In this document: piece by piece, positions 18,564-27,880 of the stretch
Layout: each line of letters opens with the position of its first letter
How positions within the stretch are numbered: position 1 is the first letter of the stretch
NCBI GenBank assembly: GCA_963809245.1
Contig: CAWEIU010000013.1
Location: forward strand, 1 to 64,000
Source: Roseiarcus sp963809245
GTDB taxonomy: Bacteria; Pseudomonadota; Alphaproteobacteria; Rhizobiales; Beijerinckiaceae
Direction of reading: 5' to 3'
DNA: 64,000 bases
The notes under the pieces: model-generated
Databases searched by the model: none
Told to the model about the DNA's origin: nothing
What the model saw: only the letters and a program-made list of their open reading frames with translations
Program-made: the position numbers and the translations under genes

Positions 18564-19493
18564 ATGTCTCCGGCCCGCTCCGACGCGTCTCTCGATCCGC
18601 AGCGATCGTTCCAGGGGTTGATCCTCACGTTGCAGAGCTTTTGGGCCAAGCAGGGCTGCGTGATCCTGCAACCCTACGACATGGAGGTCGGCGCCGGCAC
18701 GTTTCATCCCGCGACGACGCTGCGTTCGCTCGGCCCCAAGCCCTGGAAGGCGGCCTATGTGCAGCCCTCGCGCCGCCCAAAGGACGGGCGCTACGGCGAG
18801 AACCCGAACCGGTTGCAGCACTACTACCAGTTCCAGGTGATCCTGAAGCCGTCACCCGAGAATCTGCAGGAGCTCTATCTCGAATCGCTCGCGGCGATCG
18901 GGGTCGACGCTTCCCTGCACGACGTGCGCTTCGTCGAAGACGATTGGGAAAGCCCGACGCTCGGCGCCTGGGGGCTCGGCTGGGAGTGCTGGTGCGACGG
19001 CATGGAAGTGTCGCAATTCACCTATTTTCAGCAGGTGGCCGGCTTCGAGTGCGCGCCGGTGTCGGGCGAACTGACCTACGGCCTCGAGCGGCTGGCGATG
19101 TATGTGCAGGGCGTCGACAGCCTCTACGACATCAACTTCAACGGCCGCGAGGGCGCGCAGAAGATCGCCTACCGCGACGTGTTCCTCCAGGCCGAGCAGG
19201 AATATTCGCGCTTCAACTTCGAATTCGCCGACACTGCGCGTCTCTTTCGCCACTTCAAGGACGCCGAGGACGAATGCCGCTCCTTGCTTGAAAAGGGCGC
19301 TGCGGGCGACCGGCATCTGATGACTCTGCCCGCCTACGATCAATGCATCAAGGCGAGCCACGCCTTCAATCTGCTCGACGCGCGCGGCGTCATCTCCGTC
19401 ACCGAGCGCCAGAGCTACATCCTTCGCGTGCGCGAGCTCGCCAAGGCCTGCGGCGCCGCCTGGTTGAAGACAGAGGGCGGCGGCGCGCAATGA
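18564..19493 (+). CDS. glyQ: Glycyl-tRNA synthetase alpha subunit
   Basis: Catalytic subunit of the bacterial alpha2beta2 glycyl-tRNA synthetase, charging tRNA-Gly in the cytoplasm. 309 residues, usual length. The N-terminus has FQGLILTLQSFWAKQGCVI and PYDMEVGAGTFHPAT, the class II core has YVQPSRRPKDGRYGENPNR, and GELTYGLERLAMY holds motif 3. It pairs with glyS 180 bases downstream, the gap being filled by a palindromic repeat. Confidence 0.97.
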   Translation: MSPARSDASLDPQRSFQGLILTLQSFWAKQGCVILQPYDMEVGAGTFHPATTLRSLGPKPWKAAYVQPSRRPKDGRYGENPNRLQHYYQFQVILKPSPENLQELYLESLAAIGVDASLHDVRFVEDDWESPTLGAWGLGWECWCDGMEVSQFTYFQQVAGFECAPVSGELTYGLERLAMYVQGVDSLYDINFNGREGAQKIAYRDVFLQAEQEYSRFNFEFADTARLFRHFKDAEDECRSLLEKGAAGDRHLMTLPAYDQCIKASHAFNLLDARGVISVTERQSYILRVRELAKACGAAWLKTEGGGAQ

Positions 19494-19506
19494 CGGCGGG
19501 CGCTCT

Positions 19507-19635
19507 TCCCCTCTCCCCTTGCGGGAGAGGGGTCAGGGGTGAGGGGTCGCGCCGCAAGGCGCGCGAACGAGTCGCTTTCGCGCCGACCCCTCATCCGGCC
19601 CTTCGGGCCACCTTCTCCCGCAAGGGGAGAAGGGG
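19507..19635. repeat. Palindromic intergenic repeat, family B copy 1
   Basis: Two linked hairpins: CCCCTCTCCCCTTGCGGGAG with its complement, then GACCCCTCATCCGGCC...CTCCCGCAAGGGGAGAAG. Outer halves also pair with each other, so the whole 129 bases form a long imperfect palindrome. Related copies are at 21957, 35723 and 53382-53503. It separates glyQ from glyS and could modulate readthrough or transcript stability between the two subunit genes. Confidence 0.75.
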
Positions 19636-19673
19636 CGCGTCGACTGAACATTCGCTAATATTCGGACTTGCCA

Positions 19674-21956
19674 ATGCCCGACCTCCTGCTTGAACTGCTC
19701 AGCGAAGAAATCCCGGCGCGCATGCAGCGGCAGGCGGCGCAGGATCTCAAGCGGCTCGTGACCGACGCGCTCGTCGCCGCCGACGTCACCTACGAGGGCG
19801 CGATCGCCCATGCGACGCCGCGTCGGCTCGCGCTGCATGTCGTCGGCCTGCCCGAGGCGCAACCGCATCGGCGTGAAGAGCGCAAAGGCCCGCGTGTCGG
19901 CGCGCCGGACGGCGCGATCCAGGGCTTTCTCAAGAGCGCCGGCCTCGCGCGCATCGAAGACGCAAAAATCGAGACCGACGCCAAGAAGGGCGAGTTCTAC
20001 GTCGCCGTCATCGACAAGCCGGGACGGCCCACGCGCGAATTGCTGGCCGAGATCCTGCCGGCGATCGTTCGCGCCTTTCCCTGGCCGAAGTCGATGCGCT
20101 GGGGCGCCGCCTCGGCGCGACCCGACGCCTTGCGCTGGGTGAGGCCGCTGCGCTCGATCCTCTGCACCTTCGGCGGCCCCTTCGAGGCCCCCGAGGTCAT
20201 TCCCGTCGCCGTCGACGGCGTCACGGCCGGTGACCTCACCTACGGGCATCGCTTCATGGCGCCGCAGCCGATCCAGGTGCGCCGCTTCGAGGATTACGTC
20301 TCAGCGCTTGCGAAAGCGAAGGTCGTGCTCGACGCCGACCGGCGCAAGGAGATGATTCTCGCTGACGCGCGCGATCTCGCGCTCGCGCAAGGGCTGGAAC
20401 TCGTCGAGGACGAGGGCCTGCTCGAGGAAGTCGCCGGCCTCGTCGAATGGCCGGTCGTGCTGATGGGCGAGTTCGACGCAGCGTTCCTCGAGATCCCGCC
20501 CGAAGTAATCCGCGCGACGATCCGCGCCAATCAGAAATGCTTCGTGCTGCGCAATCAGAACGGACTCGCCAACAAGTTCATCGTCGTTTCCAATCTTCTC
20601 GCCCGCGACGGCGGCGGCGCGATCGCCAGGGGCAACGGGCGCGTCGTGCGCGCGCGCCTCGCCGACGCGCGTCACTTCTGGCTCACCGACCTCGCGCCCC
20701 TGCCCGATTACCGCGACATGGCGGGACAGCCGCTCGACCAGCGGCAGGCGAAGCTGGACGCGCTCGCCATCGTCTTCCATGAGAAGCTCGGCACGCAGGG
20801 TGAGCGCATAGCGCGGATAGCCGCGCTCGCGCGCGAGCTCGCGCCGCAAGTGAACGCCGACCCCAACCTCGCCGAGCGGGCGGCTTGCCTCGCCAAAGCG
20901 GATCTCGTGAGCGAGATGGTTGGCGAATTCCCGGAGTTGCAGGGCCTGATGGGCCGCTATTACGCGGCCGCGCAAGGCGAGGAGCCGAGCGTCGCGGACG
21001 CAATCGAGGAGCACTACAAGCCACAAGGACCGAACGACCGCATACCGACCTCCCCGGTCTCGATCGCCGTCGCGCTCGCCGACAAGCTCGACACTTTGGT
21101 CGGGTTCTGGGCGATCGACGAGAAACCGACTGGAAGCAAGGACCCTTATGCGCTGCGGCGCGCGGCGCTCGGAATTTTGCGCCTGCTGATCGAGAATGAC
21201 CAGCGCCTGCCGCTGACGCCGCTTTTGCAAGTGAAGTTCTCGTTCTGGCCGCTGATGGAATACGCCAAGCGGATTGACGCCGATCCGGCGCTGATCGAGA
21301 AGCTCGTCGCCAGCGTCGGGCTGACCGAACTTTCGAAGGACATCTGGACGCGCCATCTTGGAAGGCATGGCTGGGACGAATTCCACGCCGCCTGGCAGGC
21401 CGCGCGCTGGTTCGGCGCTTCGCGGGCGCAGGACCTGCTCGCCTTCTTCGCCGACCGCCTAAAAGTCTATCTGCGCGACAAGGGCGCGCGGCACGATCTG
21501 ATCGACGCCGTCTTCGCCCTGCCCGGCCAGGACGACCTGTTGATGGCGGTGCGGCGCGTCGAGGCGCTCGGGCGCCTGCTCGACACGGACGACGGCAAGA
21601 ACCTGCTCGCCGGCTATCGGCGCGCCGCCAACATCGTGCGCGCCGAGGAAAAGAAGGACGGCGCGGGCGCCTTCGCGGGCGCGCACGATCCGCGCGCCCT
21701 CGCGCTGCCGGAGGAGATCGCGCTCGCCGACACGCTGGCCGGGGCGGGCGCCGAGGCCCGCGAGCGCGTCGCGCGGGAGGATTTCGAGGGCGCAATGCGG
21801 GCGCTGGCTTCGCTACGCGCGCCGGTCGACGCGTTCTTCGTCAGCGTCACCGTCAACGTCGACACGCCCGAGCTGCGCCTGAACCGCCTGCGCCTGCTCG
21901 GCGAATTGCGCGAAGCGGTTCACACAGTGGCCGACTTTTCGAAAATTGCAGGGTGA
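19674..21956 (+). CDS. glyS: Glycyl-tRNA synthetase beta subunit
   Basis: Non-catalytic, tRNA-binding subunit of glycyl-tRNA synthetase. 760 residues from ATG 19674 (PDLLLELLSEEIPARM); a TTG two codons upstream also fits but ATG is preferred. An HD-like middle and a C-terminal DALR-type anticodon-binding domain follow; LEIPPEVIRATIRANQKCF and ANKFIVVSN are conserved stretches of the family. It forms a unit with glyQ. Its stop at 21954-21956 abuts the next repeat. Confidence 0.96.
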   Translation: MPDLLLELLSEEIPARMQRQAAQDLKRLVTDALVAADVTYEGAIAHATPRRLALHVVGLPEAQPHRREERKGPRVGAPDGAIQGFLKSAGLARIEDAKIETDAKKGEFYVAVIDKPGRPTRELLAEILPAIVRAFPWPKSMRWGAASARPDALRWVRPLRSILCTFGGPFEAPEVIPVAVDGVTAGDLTYGHRFMAPQPIQVRRFEDYVSALAKAKVVLDADRRKEMILADARDLALAQGLELVEDEGLLEEVAGLVEWPVVLMGEFDAAFLEIPPEVIRATIRANQKCFVLRNQNGLANKFIVVSNLLARDGGGAIARGNGRVVRARLADARHFWLTDLAPLPDYRDMAGQPLDQRQAKLDALAIVFHEKLGTQGERIARIAALARELAPQVNADPNLAERAACLAKADLVSEMVGEFPELQGLMGRYYAAAQGEEPSVADAIEEHYKPQGPNDRIPTSPVSIAVALADKLDTLVGFWAIDEKPTGSKDPYALRRAALGILRLLIENDQRLPLTPLLQVKFSFWPLMEYAKRIDADPALIEKLVASVGLTELSKDIWTRHLGRHGWDEFHAAWQAARWFGASRAQDLLAFFADRLKVYLRDKGARHDLIDAVFALPGQDDLLMAVRRVEALGRLLDTDDGKNLLAGYRRAANIVRAEEKKDGAGAFAGAHDPRALALPEEIALADTLAGAGAEARERVAREDFEGAMRALASLRAPVDAFFVSVTVNVDTPELRLNRLRLLGELREAVHTVADFSKIAG

Positions 21957-22028
21957 CCCCTTCCCCGCTTGCGGGACGGACGAACGCCACGCATTCGCCT
22001 GGTGAAGGGACGCGAAGCGCTCGATGAG
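21957..22028. repeat. Palindromic repeat, family B partial copy
   Basis: Starts CCCCTTCCCCGCTTGCGGGA right after the glyS stop and continues CGGACGAACGCCACGCATTCGCCTG with a GAAGCGC...GATGAG tail. This matches the second half of the repeat at 53427-53503 base for base over most of its length, with a few substitutions. It probably also serves as the transcript end of glyS. Confidence 0.65.
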
Positions 22029-22037
22029 CGCCCATGC

Positions 22038-22186
22038 CGTCATGACCGGGCTTGTCCCGGTCATCAACGCGGCGCCACGGCATCCCAGGGAGGACCAAAG
22101 CTCCGCGGACGACACGGCGCCGCCCGTGGAGATCCCGATGGGCCCCGGCTCAGCGGCGGCTGACCGGGACGAGCCCGGTCATGACG
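22038..22186. repeat. Long inverted repeat, family C
   Basis: The arm CGTCATGACCGGGCTTGTCC-CGGTCA at 22038-22063 is repeated in inverted form (TGACCGGGACGAGCCCGG-TCATGACG) at 22161-22186 with a single mismatch. Each arm is itself a palindrome (TGACCGGGC/GTCCCGGTCA). About 100 bases without a gene lie between. This is the layout of a small non-autonomous or REP-like repeat; only one copy is seen in the window. Confidence 0.65.
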
Positions 22187-22241
22187 TTGCGTGCGGGGCG
22201 GACCCGTCATTCCGCAAGGGCGAAGGGGCTCGGCTCGTCGC

Positions 22242-22541
22242 TCAGGCCGCGAGGGCGAAGCGGACGGCGGAGCCGATTGCCACCACGCGGCGCCGGCCGA
22301 CGCGGTCGATGTCGGCGCCGGGCGCTTCTTCGATCTCGAAGTTCACCTCGGTCAGCGCGTCCGCGCCGTATTCCTCAGCCTCGCGGATCAAGGCGCTCAA
22401 TACGGCGGCGCGATCGGCCTCGAGATGCGGCTCGACGGCGCCGCGCCAACGCCCCACAGCTTTGATACGGCCAATTGCGTGATGGGGGCGCCCATCGGCA
22501 AGCACGCCGCTGAAACTGACTTCCATGGAAACTTCGCTCAT
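22242..22541 (-). CDS. YbjQ-like small protein
   Basis: A 99-residue protein with the C-terminal pattern of the YbjQ/UPF0145 (heavy-metal-binding-like) fold: AEEYGADALTEVNFEIEE followed by RVVAIGSAVRFA. Its N-terminal half (MEVSFSGVLADGRP) is less typical. The function is unknown. It stands alone between the repeats after glyS and the pnp terminator, on the pnp strand. Confidence 0.5.
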   Translation of the reverse strand: MSEVSMEVSFSGVLADGRPHHAIGRIKAVGRWRGAVEPHLEADRAAVLSALIREAEEYGADALTEVNFEIEEAPGADIDRVGRRRVVAIGSAVRFALAA

Positions 22542-22651
22542 CTGTTACTGGAAAGATAGCCGGTCTAAGCTTTCGCCCGCCTTAACACCGATCGCATACG
22601 GGACGACATCGCAGTTACGGTTGACGAAAACGAACCGAGGAGAACACCATA

Positions 22652-22682
22652 GGAAAAGGGCGGCGCCACAGTGGCGCCGCCC
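22652..22682 (-). terminator. Intrinsic terminator of pnp
   Basis: A perfect 12-bp inverted repeat, GGGCGGCGCCAC and GTGGCGCCGCCC (22658-22682), followed on the minus strand by TTTTCC. It lies 50 bases beyond the pnp stop and is the best intrinsic terminator in the window. Confidence 0.85.
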
Positions 22683-22731
22683 AGAAATATCGACCGGTTA
22701 ACAAAAATTAACCCTTTATAGTGAACGGATG

Positions 22732-24874
22732 TTAGTCCTGCGCGGCGGCCTCGGCGGCTTCCGCCTTTTCAAGGTCGGCGCCGGTCTGCTGGTCGACCAC
22801 CCGCATCGACAGCTTCACCTTGCCGCGATCGTCGAAGCCCATCAGCTTCACCTTCACCTTGTCGCCTTCCTTGACGACGTCGGTCGTCTTGTTGACCCGA
22901 CCCTTGGCGAGCTGCGAAATGTGCACCAGACCGTCGCGCGAGCCGAAGAAGTTGACGAACGCGCCGAACTCCATCGTCTTGACCACGGTGCCGTCGTAGA
23001 CTTGGCCGACTTCCGGATCGGAGGCGATCGACTTGATCCAGTTGATCGCCGCCTTGATCTTGGCGCCGTCGCTGGAGGCGACCTTCACCGTGCCGTCGTC
23101 CTCGATGTTGATCTTGGCGCCGGTCTTCTCGACGATCTCGCGGATCACCTTGCCGCCGGTGCCGATCACTTCGCGGATCTTGTCGGTCGGGATCTTCAGC
23201 GTCTCGATGCGGGGCGCGAACTCGCCGAGCTCGGAGCGGGCGCCCGTGAGCGCCTTGCCCATCTCGCCGAGGATATGCAGACGGCCATCCTTCGCCTGGG
23301 CGAGGGCGACCTTCATGATCTCCTCGGTGATGCCGGCGATCTTGATGTCCATCTGCAGCGAGGTGACGCCCTCGGTGGTGCCTGCGACCTTGAAGTCCAT
23401 GTCGCCGAGGTGATCCTCGTCGCCCAGGATGTCGGAGAGCACGGCGAAGCGCTCGCCCTCGAGGATGAGGCCCATGGCGATGCCCGCGGTCGGCCGCTTG
23501 AGCGGAACGCCTGCGTCCATCAGCGCCAGCGAGGAGCCGCAGACCGTCGCCATCGACGACGAACCGTTCGAACTCGGTGATCTCCGAGACGACGCGGATC
23601 GTGTAGGGGAATTCCGCCGCCGTCGGCAGCATGGGACGAATCGCACGCCAGGCGAGCTTGCCGTGGCCGATCTCGCGCCGGCCCGGCGCGCCCATGCGGC
23701 CCGTCTCGCCGACCGAATAGGGGGGGAAGTTGTAATGGAGCAGGAAGCGCTCCTTATACGTCCCCTCCAGCGAGTCGACATATTGCTCGTCCTCGCCGGT
23801 GCCGAGGGTCGCAACCACCAGGGCCTGCGTCTCGCCGCGGGTGAACAGGGCCGAGCCGTGGGTGCGCGGCAGCACGCCGACCTGGGCGAGGATCGGGCGC
23901 ACCGTCGTCAGGTCGCGTCCGTCGATGCGGCGCTGATGATCGAGGATGTTCCAGCGCACCACCTTCGCCTGGGCGTTGTGGAACGCCTCGGCGACCTCTT
24001 CGGGCTTGAACTTGGCTTCGCCGTCCGCCGGCAGCAGCGCACCCAGCACCTTCGCCTTCGCGGCGTCGACCGCGGCGTAGCGCTCCTGCTTCTGCGTAAT
24101 CGAATAGGCAGCCCTGAGATCGGCCTCGCCGACTTCGAGCACGGCCTTCTCGACCGCGGATTTGTCTGCCGTCTCGAGTTCGCGCGGCTCCTTGGCGGCT
24201 CGCTCGGCGAGATTGATGATCGCCTGGATCACCGGCTGGAACGCCGCATGACCGGCCATCACGGCCTTCAGCATCGTCTCCTCGGAGAGCTCCTTGGCCT
24301 CCGATTCGACCATCAGCACCGCATCGGCCGTGCCGGCGACGACGAGGTCGAGGACGGATTCCTTCATCTCCTCGATCGTCGGGTTGACCTTGATCTCGTC
24401 CTTGATGAAGCCGACGCGCGCGCCGCCGATCGGACCCATGAAGGGCACGCCCGACAGGGTAAGCGCCGCCGAGGCGGCGATCATCGCCAGGATGTCGGAA
24501 TCGTTCTCCATGTCGTGGCTGAGCACGGTGGCGATCACCTGCGTGTCGCAGCGGAAATCGTCGGGGAACAGCGGGCGGATCGGCCGGTCGATCAGACGGG
24601 ACGTGAGAGTCTCGCGATCGGACAATCGGCCTTCGCGCTTGAGGTAGCCGCCCGGAATGCGGCCGGCGGCGAACGCCTTCTCCTGATAGTGGACGGTGAG
24701 CGGGAAGAAATCGACGCCGGGCTTCGGCGCCTTCGCGGCGACGACCGTTGCGAGAACCGTCGTCTCGCCCCAGGTCGCCAGCACCGCGCCGTCGGCTTGC
24801 CGAGCGATGCGGCCAGTCTCGAGAACGAGCTTGCGCCCGCTGAGGGTCAGCTCCTCGCGTTGTATGTCAAACAT
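22732..24874 (-). CDS. pnp: Polyribonucleotide nucleotidyltransferase, frameshifted in this sequence
   Basis: PNPase, the 3'-5' phosphorolytic exoribonuclease and degradosome partner. From ATG 24874 the first frame carries the first RNase PH domain (GGYLKREGRLSDRETLTSRL, RPIRPLFP), the helical middle and the start of the second RNase PH domain (GSALFTRGETQALV). Near 23570 the frame changes from RVVSEITE to SNGSSSMATVCG, and the rest of the second PH domain, the KH domain (IREVIGTGGKVIREI) and the S1 domain (VYDGTVVKTMEFGAFVNF) follow to 22732. Removing one T in GAGTTCGAACGG restores a single protein of about 713 residues, the normal length. Follows rpsO, as in most bacteria. pnp is a core gene, so a sequencing error is the likelier cause. 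Confidence 0.93.
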
Positions 24875-25131
24875 GTTTTCATCATCCTTTTCTTGGCGAT
24901 AGGATGCGAAAGCCTTTAGCCCCGGCTGCCCGTTCCCCAGTCACGGACGGCAAGACGGCGAGAGACTTGGGGGCCAAGTCCCTGGCGATCCTGCCGTAGG
25001 GCGCAAGAACGCCCGTCGTGAACGGGCTCCTCGAGCGATCGAACGTCTTGCGACGGACGATGCGCGGCTTTCGCGATCCTGTCCAACAGACGGCGGCCCC
25101 ATGCCGCCGCGCAGTTTTCTTCTTTGCAGCT

Positions 25132-25401
25132 TTAGCGGCGAATGCCGAGCCGCTCGATCAAGCTCTTGTAGCGCGCCTCGTCGTTCTTCTTGACGTAGTC
25201 GAGAAGCGTACGACGCTGTGAGACCATCTTCAGAAGGCCGCGACGCGAGTGGTTGTCCTTGACGTGCGACTTGAAGTGGCTGGTCAGATTGGAGATCCGC
25301 TCGGTGAGGATCGCGACCTGAACCTCAGGCGAACCCGTGTCGCCGGCCTTCAACGAATAGTCCTTGATGAGCGCGGCCTTGCGCTCGGCAGTGATCGACA
25401 T
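25132..25401 (-). CDS. rpsO: 30S ribosomal protein S15
   Basis: 89 residues, the standard length. Begins SITAERKAALIKDYS, contains the SPEVQVAILTERI and HFKSHVKDNHSRRGLL rRNA-binding stretch and ends YKSLIERLGIRR. Binds 16S rRNA early in 30S assembly. Located 257 bases upstream of pnp in the conserved rpsO-pnp order; in other species S15 represses its own translation through the leader. A T-rich ribosome-site region (AAGGAAAAC) precedes the start. Confidence 0.97.
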   Translation of the reverse strand: MSITAERKAALIKDYSLKAGDTGSPEVQVAILTERISNLTSHFKSHVKDNHSRRGLLKMVSQRRTLLDYVKKNDEARYKSLIERLGIRR

Positions 25402-25559
25402 CGAGTTTTCCTTTCGTTACGGCAGGGGCGACCCCGCCACGGGGTTTGCGGCCGAACCGGGATGTCGTCCAGGTCGGTCGCCCCGGGGCGTAACCCCCGG
25501 GTCGGCGGCTTATACAGGATTTTCGGCAGCGCGCCACCGCTTAAAAATAGCCTCGGCCA

Positions 25560-25961
25560 TCACTGCCGGTCCGCCGCGAAGCCTTCGCAGCTCTCGCCGA
25601 ACTCGGCCAAGCCATAGTCGAGATGCGAGGCGAGCAGCGGATTGTCGAGGAGATAGGTGGAGGTCGGCGCGTCCCGGCGCCCACGCGCCTCGGCCACCGC
25701 CGCCTTCCATTCCTCGGCCGTGTAGTCTCCCCGTCCGACCCAGGTCAAGGCGACGAGTTCGCACTGCTCGTCCTCGTCCATCGCGTCAATGTACGCCTTG
25801 AGTTCCGCGCGGATCGAGTTGTAGGCGTCGTCCGTCAGCATGCTGTGGAAGTTGTCGTCGGTCGGGTTGGAGGCGTCGGCCTCCATGCCGTTGTCCTCGC
25901 CCTCCAATTCGCGAGCCTTGGCGATTACGTAGCACACTTTATCGGTGTTGATGTCGGGCAT
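25560..25961 (-). CDS. DUF3775 domain protein
   Basis: A 133-residue acidic protein. The start at 25961 (PDINTDKVCYVIAKARE) is preceded by GGGAGAGAACC, a good ribosome site, so the longer reading from 26060 is not used. Contains DAYNSIRAELKAYIDAMDED and LVALTWVGRGDYTAEEW, the core of DUF3775, then a C-terminal YLLDNPLLASHLDYGL. The function is unknown. Alphaproteobacteria commonly have it as a single gene. Same strand as the cupin gene upstream. Confidence 0.8.
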   Translation of the reverse strand: MPDINTDKVCYVIAKARELEGEDNGMEADASNPTDDNFHSMLTDDAYNSIRAELKAYIDAMDEDEQCELVALTWVGRGDYTAEEWKAAVAEARGRRDAPTSTYLLDNPLLASHLDYGLAEFGESCEGFAADRQ

Positions 25962-26056
25962 CGGTTCTCTCCCACTGCTCCCGCTCTTGCGGGTCCGCCC
26001 CCGTCCATCTCCCTCTCGACATTCAGCGGCGTCGGCCTCCAGGCGCCGCAAGTTCC

Positions 26057-26485
26057 TCATTCCCGGACTATCGCGCCCTCGGCCGGATCCGGGAACAGAT
26101 ATTCGACGCCATCGAACGAATCGATGGCGAAGACGTAGAAGATCCGCAGCTTCGCCCGGCCGGTCTGGCGGACGCCGTGCTCAGCCATGCTAGGAATGAA
26201 CATCGCCGCGCCCGCCTTCACGAGGATCTCGCTGCCGTCGAGATGGACGACCCCCTCCCCCGCGACGACGCGGTAGACCTCGGAAGGAGCGTGGCGATGC
26301 CGTTCCAGATGGCCTCCGGGACCGAATTCCGCGACGCCGCAGGTAATCGCCCCGGTTGGGGTGAGGCCCTGCGAGAACAAGGTGCGCCACTTTACGCGTC
26401 CTCGCACCGGATCGTTCCAGCCCTTAGGCGGGACCAGGGCTTCGTGAATGATGGTCGGCGCAGTTCTGGCCGGCTCCTGCGACAT
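26057..26485 (-). CDS. Cupin domain protein
   Basis: A small beta-barrel protein of about 142 residues. Cupin motif 1 is GGHLERHRHAPSEVYRVVAG (two His and a Glu as likely metal ligands) and motif 2 is around AMFIPSMAEHGVRQTG (third His). The start at 26485 is set by GGAGA six bases upstream; the ATG at 26506 lacks one. The C-terminus FDGVEYLFPDP is unusual. It lies next to the FAD oxidoreductase on the same strand; substrate unknown. Confidence 0.75.
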   Translation of the reverse strand: MSQEPARTAPTIIHEALVPPKGWNDPVRGRVKWRTLFSQGLTPTGAITCGVAEFGPGGHLERHRHAPSEVYRVVAGEGVVHLDGSEILVKAGAAMFIPSMAEHGVRQTGRAKLRIFYVFAIDSFDGVEYLFPDPAEGAIVRE

Positions 26486-26595
26486 GCGCATTCTCCCCCG
26501 GGCCATCCCGCGCTGAAGCGCGCCGAAGGAAGTCCACTTGCTTATGGATCAACCATGACGCCGGGGCCTTGTTCCCGAAAGATCAAGGATTACGG

Positions 26596-27777
26596 TCAGA
26601 TAACGTTCCGCTCCATCAGCGGCCGCCCCTCCAGAATGCGCTCGAAGCCAAAATCAGCGAGGTCAAGGGAGACGTAGCGTCCTTGAGCGATCAACTCGGC
26701 CAGGCCCCGCCCGACCGCGGGCGACTGCTGCATTCCGTGTCCGGAGAAGCCGGCGGCGAGATAGGCGTTGTCGGCGCCGGGCAGGCGGCCGACGATCGCG
26801 TTGTGGTCGAAGATGTTGAGGTCGTAGTGCCCCGCCCAAGCGCGCGTGACTTTGAGCGCCTCAAAGGCCGGGACGCGGTGCGCGAGCGCGGGCCAAATGA
26901 TGTCGTCGAACTGGCTCCAGACGACGTCGAAATCGTCGCTGTCGGGATCGTCCGTCTCCGGTGGCGAAACGCCCGCGAGATAGACGCGCCCCTCCGGGCG
27001 AACATAGACGCCGGTCGTGTCGACGATCAGGGGAGAATTTTCGAAGCGCTCCTTGGCCTCGAAGACGAAGACGCAGCGCTTGCGCGCCCGCACCGGGATG
27101 TCGACGCCGAGATCGCGCGCCAATTTCGCCGCCCCCGAAGCGCCCGCCGCGTCGACGAAAACGCCGCAAGCGACCCGCTCTCCGCTTTTGAGCCGCACGC
27201 CGATCACGCGAGAGCCCTGCCGCTCGACCTCGACCACCTCGTCCTCGCGATAGACGACGCCGAGGCTGCGCGCCTTGCGGCGGTAGGCCTGGGTCAGCGC
27301 GTATCCGTCGAACCAGCCTTCGCCGCGCTGGCCCCAGGCGGCGAGCGCGACGTCCTCGACGTTCACATGGGGGAAACGGCGGGCGACCTCGCCCGGGTCG
27401 AGGAGAACGATGTCCGCGCCTTCGCGCAACTGGATCGCGTGGTTTTCGCGCAAGATCGGCGCGCCCGCCTCGGTGGCGAGATAGAGATAGCCGTTCTCGC
27501 GCAGCGGCAGATCCGGCGCTTCTCCGTCGACGGCGAGGAGTTCAGCCGCGTGCCTGAGAAACTCGACGCCGAAGAGACCGACCCGAATGTTGACCGGCGA
27601 GGAAAATTGCTGGCGCACCGAGCTGAGCGACAGAGCGCTCGCCGCCTTGGCGTAGGTCGAATCTTTTTCGACGACGAGCACCCGGCCGGAAAAGCCCGGC
27701 TGGCTCGCCAGATGATAAGCCGTGGAAGAGCCCATCGCCGCGCCGCCGGCGATCACCACGTCGTAGGTTTCCGTCAT
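26596..27777 (-). CDS. FAD-dependent oxidoreductase, DAO/sarcosine oxidase family
   Basis: 393 residues from ATG 27777. The N-terminal dinucleotide-binding motif is DVVIAGGAAMGSSTAYHLA, followed by the acidic end of strand 2 (VLVVEKD). AASALSLSSVRQQFSS resembles the FAD-contact region of sarcosine/dimethylglycine dehydrogenase relatives and of FOXRED1. The C-terminal GHYDLNIFDHNAIVG and NAYLAAGFSGHGMQQSP are conserved in this family. It probably oxidises an N-methyl or D-amino acid; the substrate is not readable. No partner subunit genes nearby. Divergent from the SDR gene. Confidence 0.82.
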   Translation of the reverse strand: MTETYDVVIAGGAAMGSSTAYHLASQPGFSGRVLVVEKDSTYAKAASALSLSSVRQQFSSPVNIRVGLFGVEFLRHAAELLAVDGEAPDLPLRENGYLYLATEAGAPILRENHAIQLREGADIVLLDPGEVARRFPHVNVEDVALAAWGQRGEGWFDGYALTQAYRRKARSLGVVYREDEVVEVERQGSRVIGVRLKSGERVACGVFVDAAGASGAAKLARDLGVDIPVRARKRCVFVFEAKERFENSPLIVDTTGVYVRPEGRVYLAGVSPPETDDPDSDDFDVVWSQFDDIIWPALAHRVPAFEALKVTRAWAGHYDLNIFDHNAIVGRLPGADNAYLAAGFSGHGMQQSPAVGRGLAELIAQGRYVSLDLADFGFERILEGRPLMERNVI

Positions 27778-27880
27778 AGGGGCGCGCTTCCTCACGAGGT
27801 CCAGGCTTGCGCATCTGTGTTTTGTGCTAAAGGCTTGTCAAGGTTGATAGGCTCGCGACCACGCGACAAGGAAACGCCCA

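Noticed and set aside
22732..24874. Programmed frameshift in pnp
   Set aside because: No slippery heptamer at the junction (GAGTTCGAACGG) and no precedent in PNPase; sequence error or mutation is simpler.
23429..24919. 496-residue plus-strand frame opposite pnp
   Set aside because: Antisense shadow of a strongly conserved gene; composition without hydrophobic core.
24875..25131. Terminator between rpsO and pnp
   Set aside because: GGCGGCATGGGGCCGCC can pair weakly, but no T-run follows on the minus strand; the spacing fits a processed rpsO-pnp transcript.
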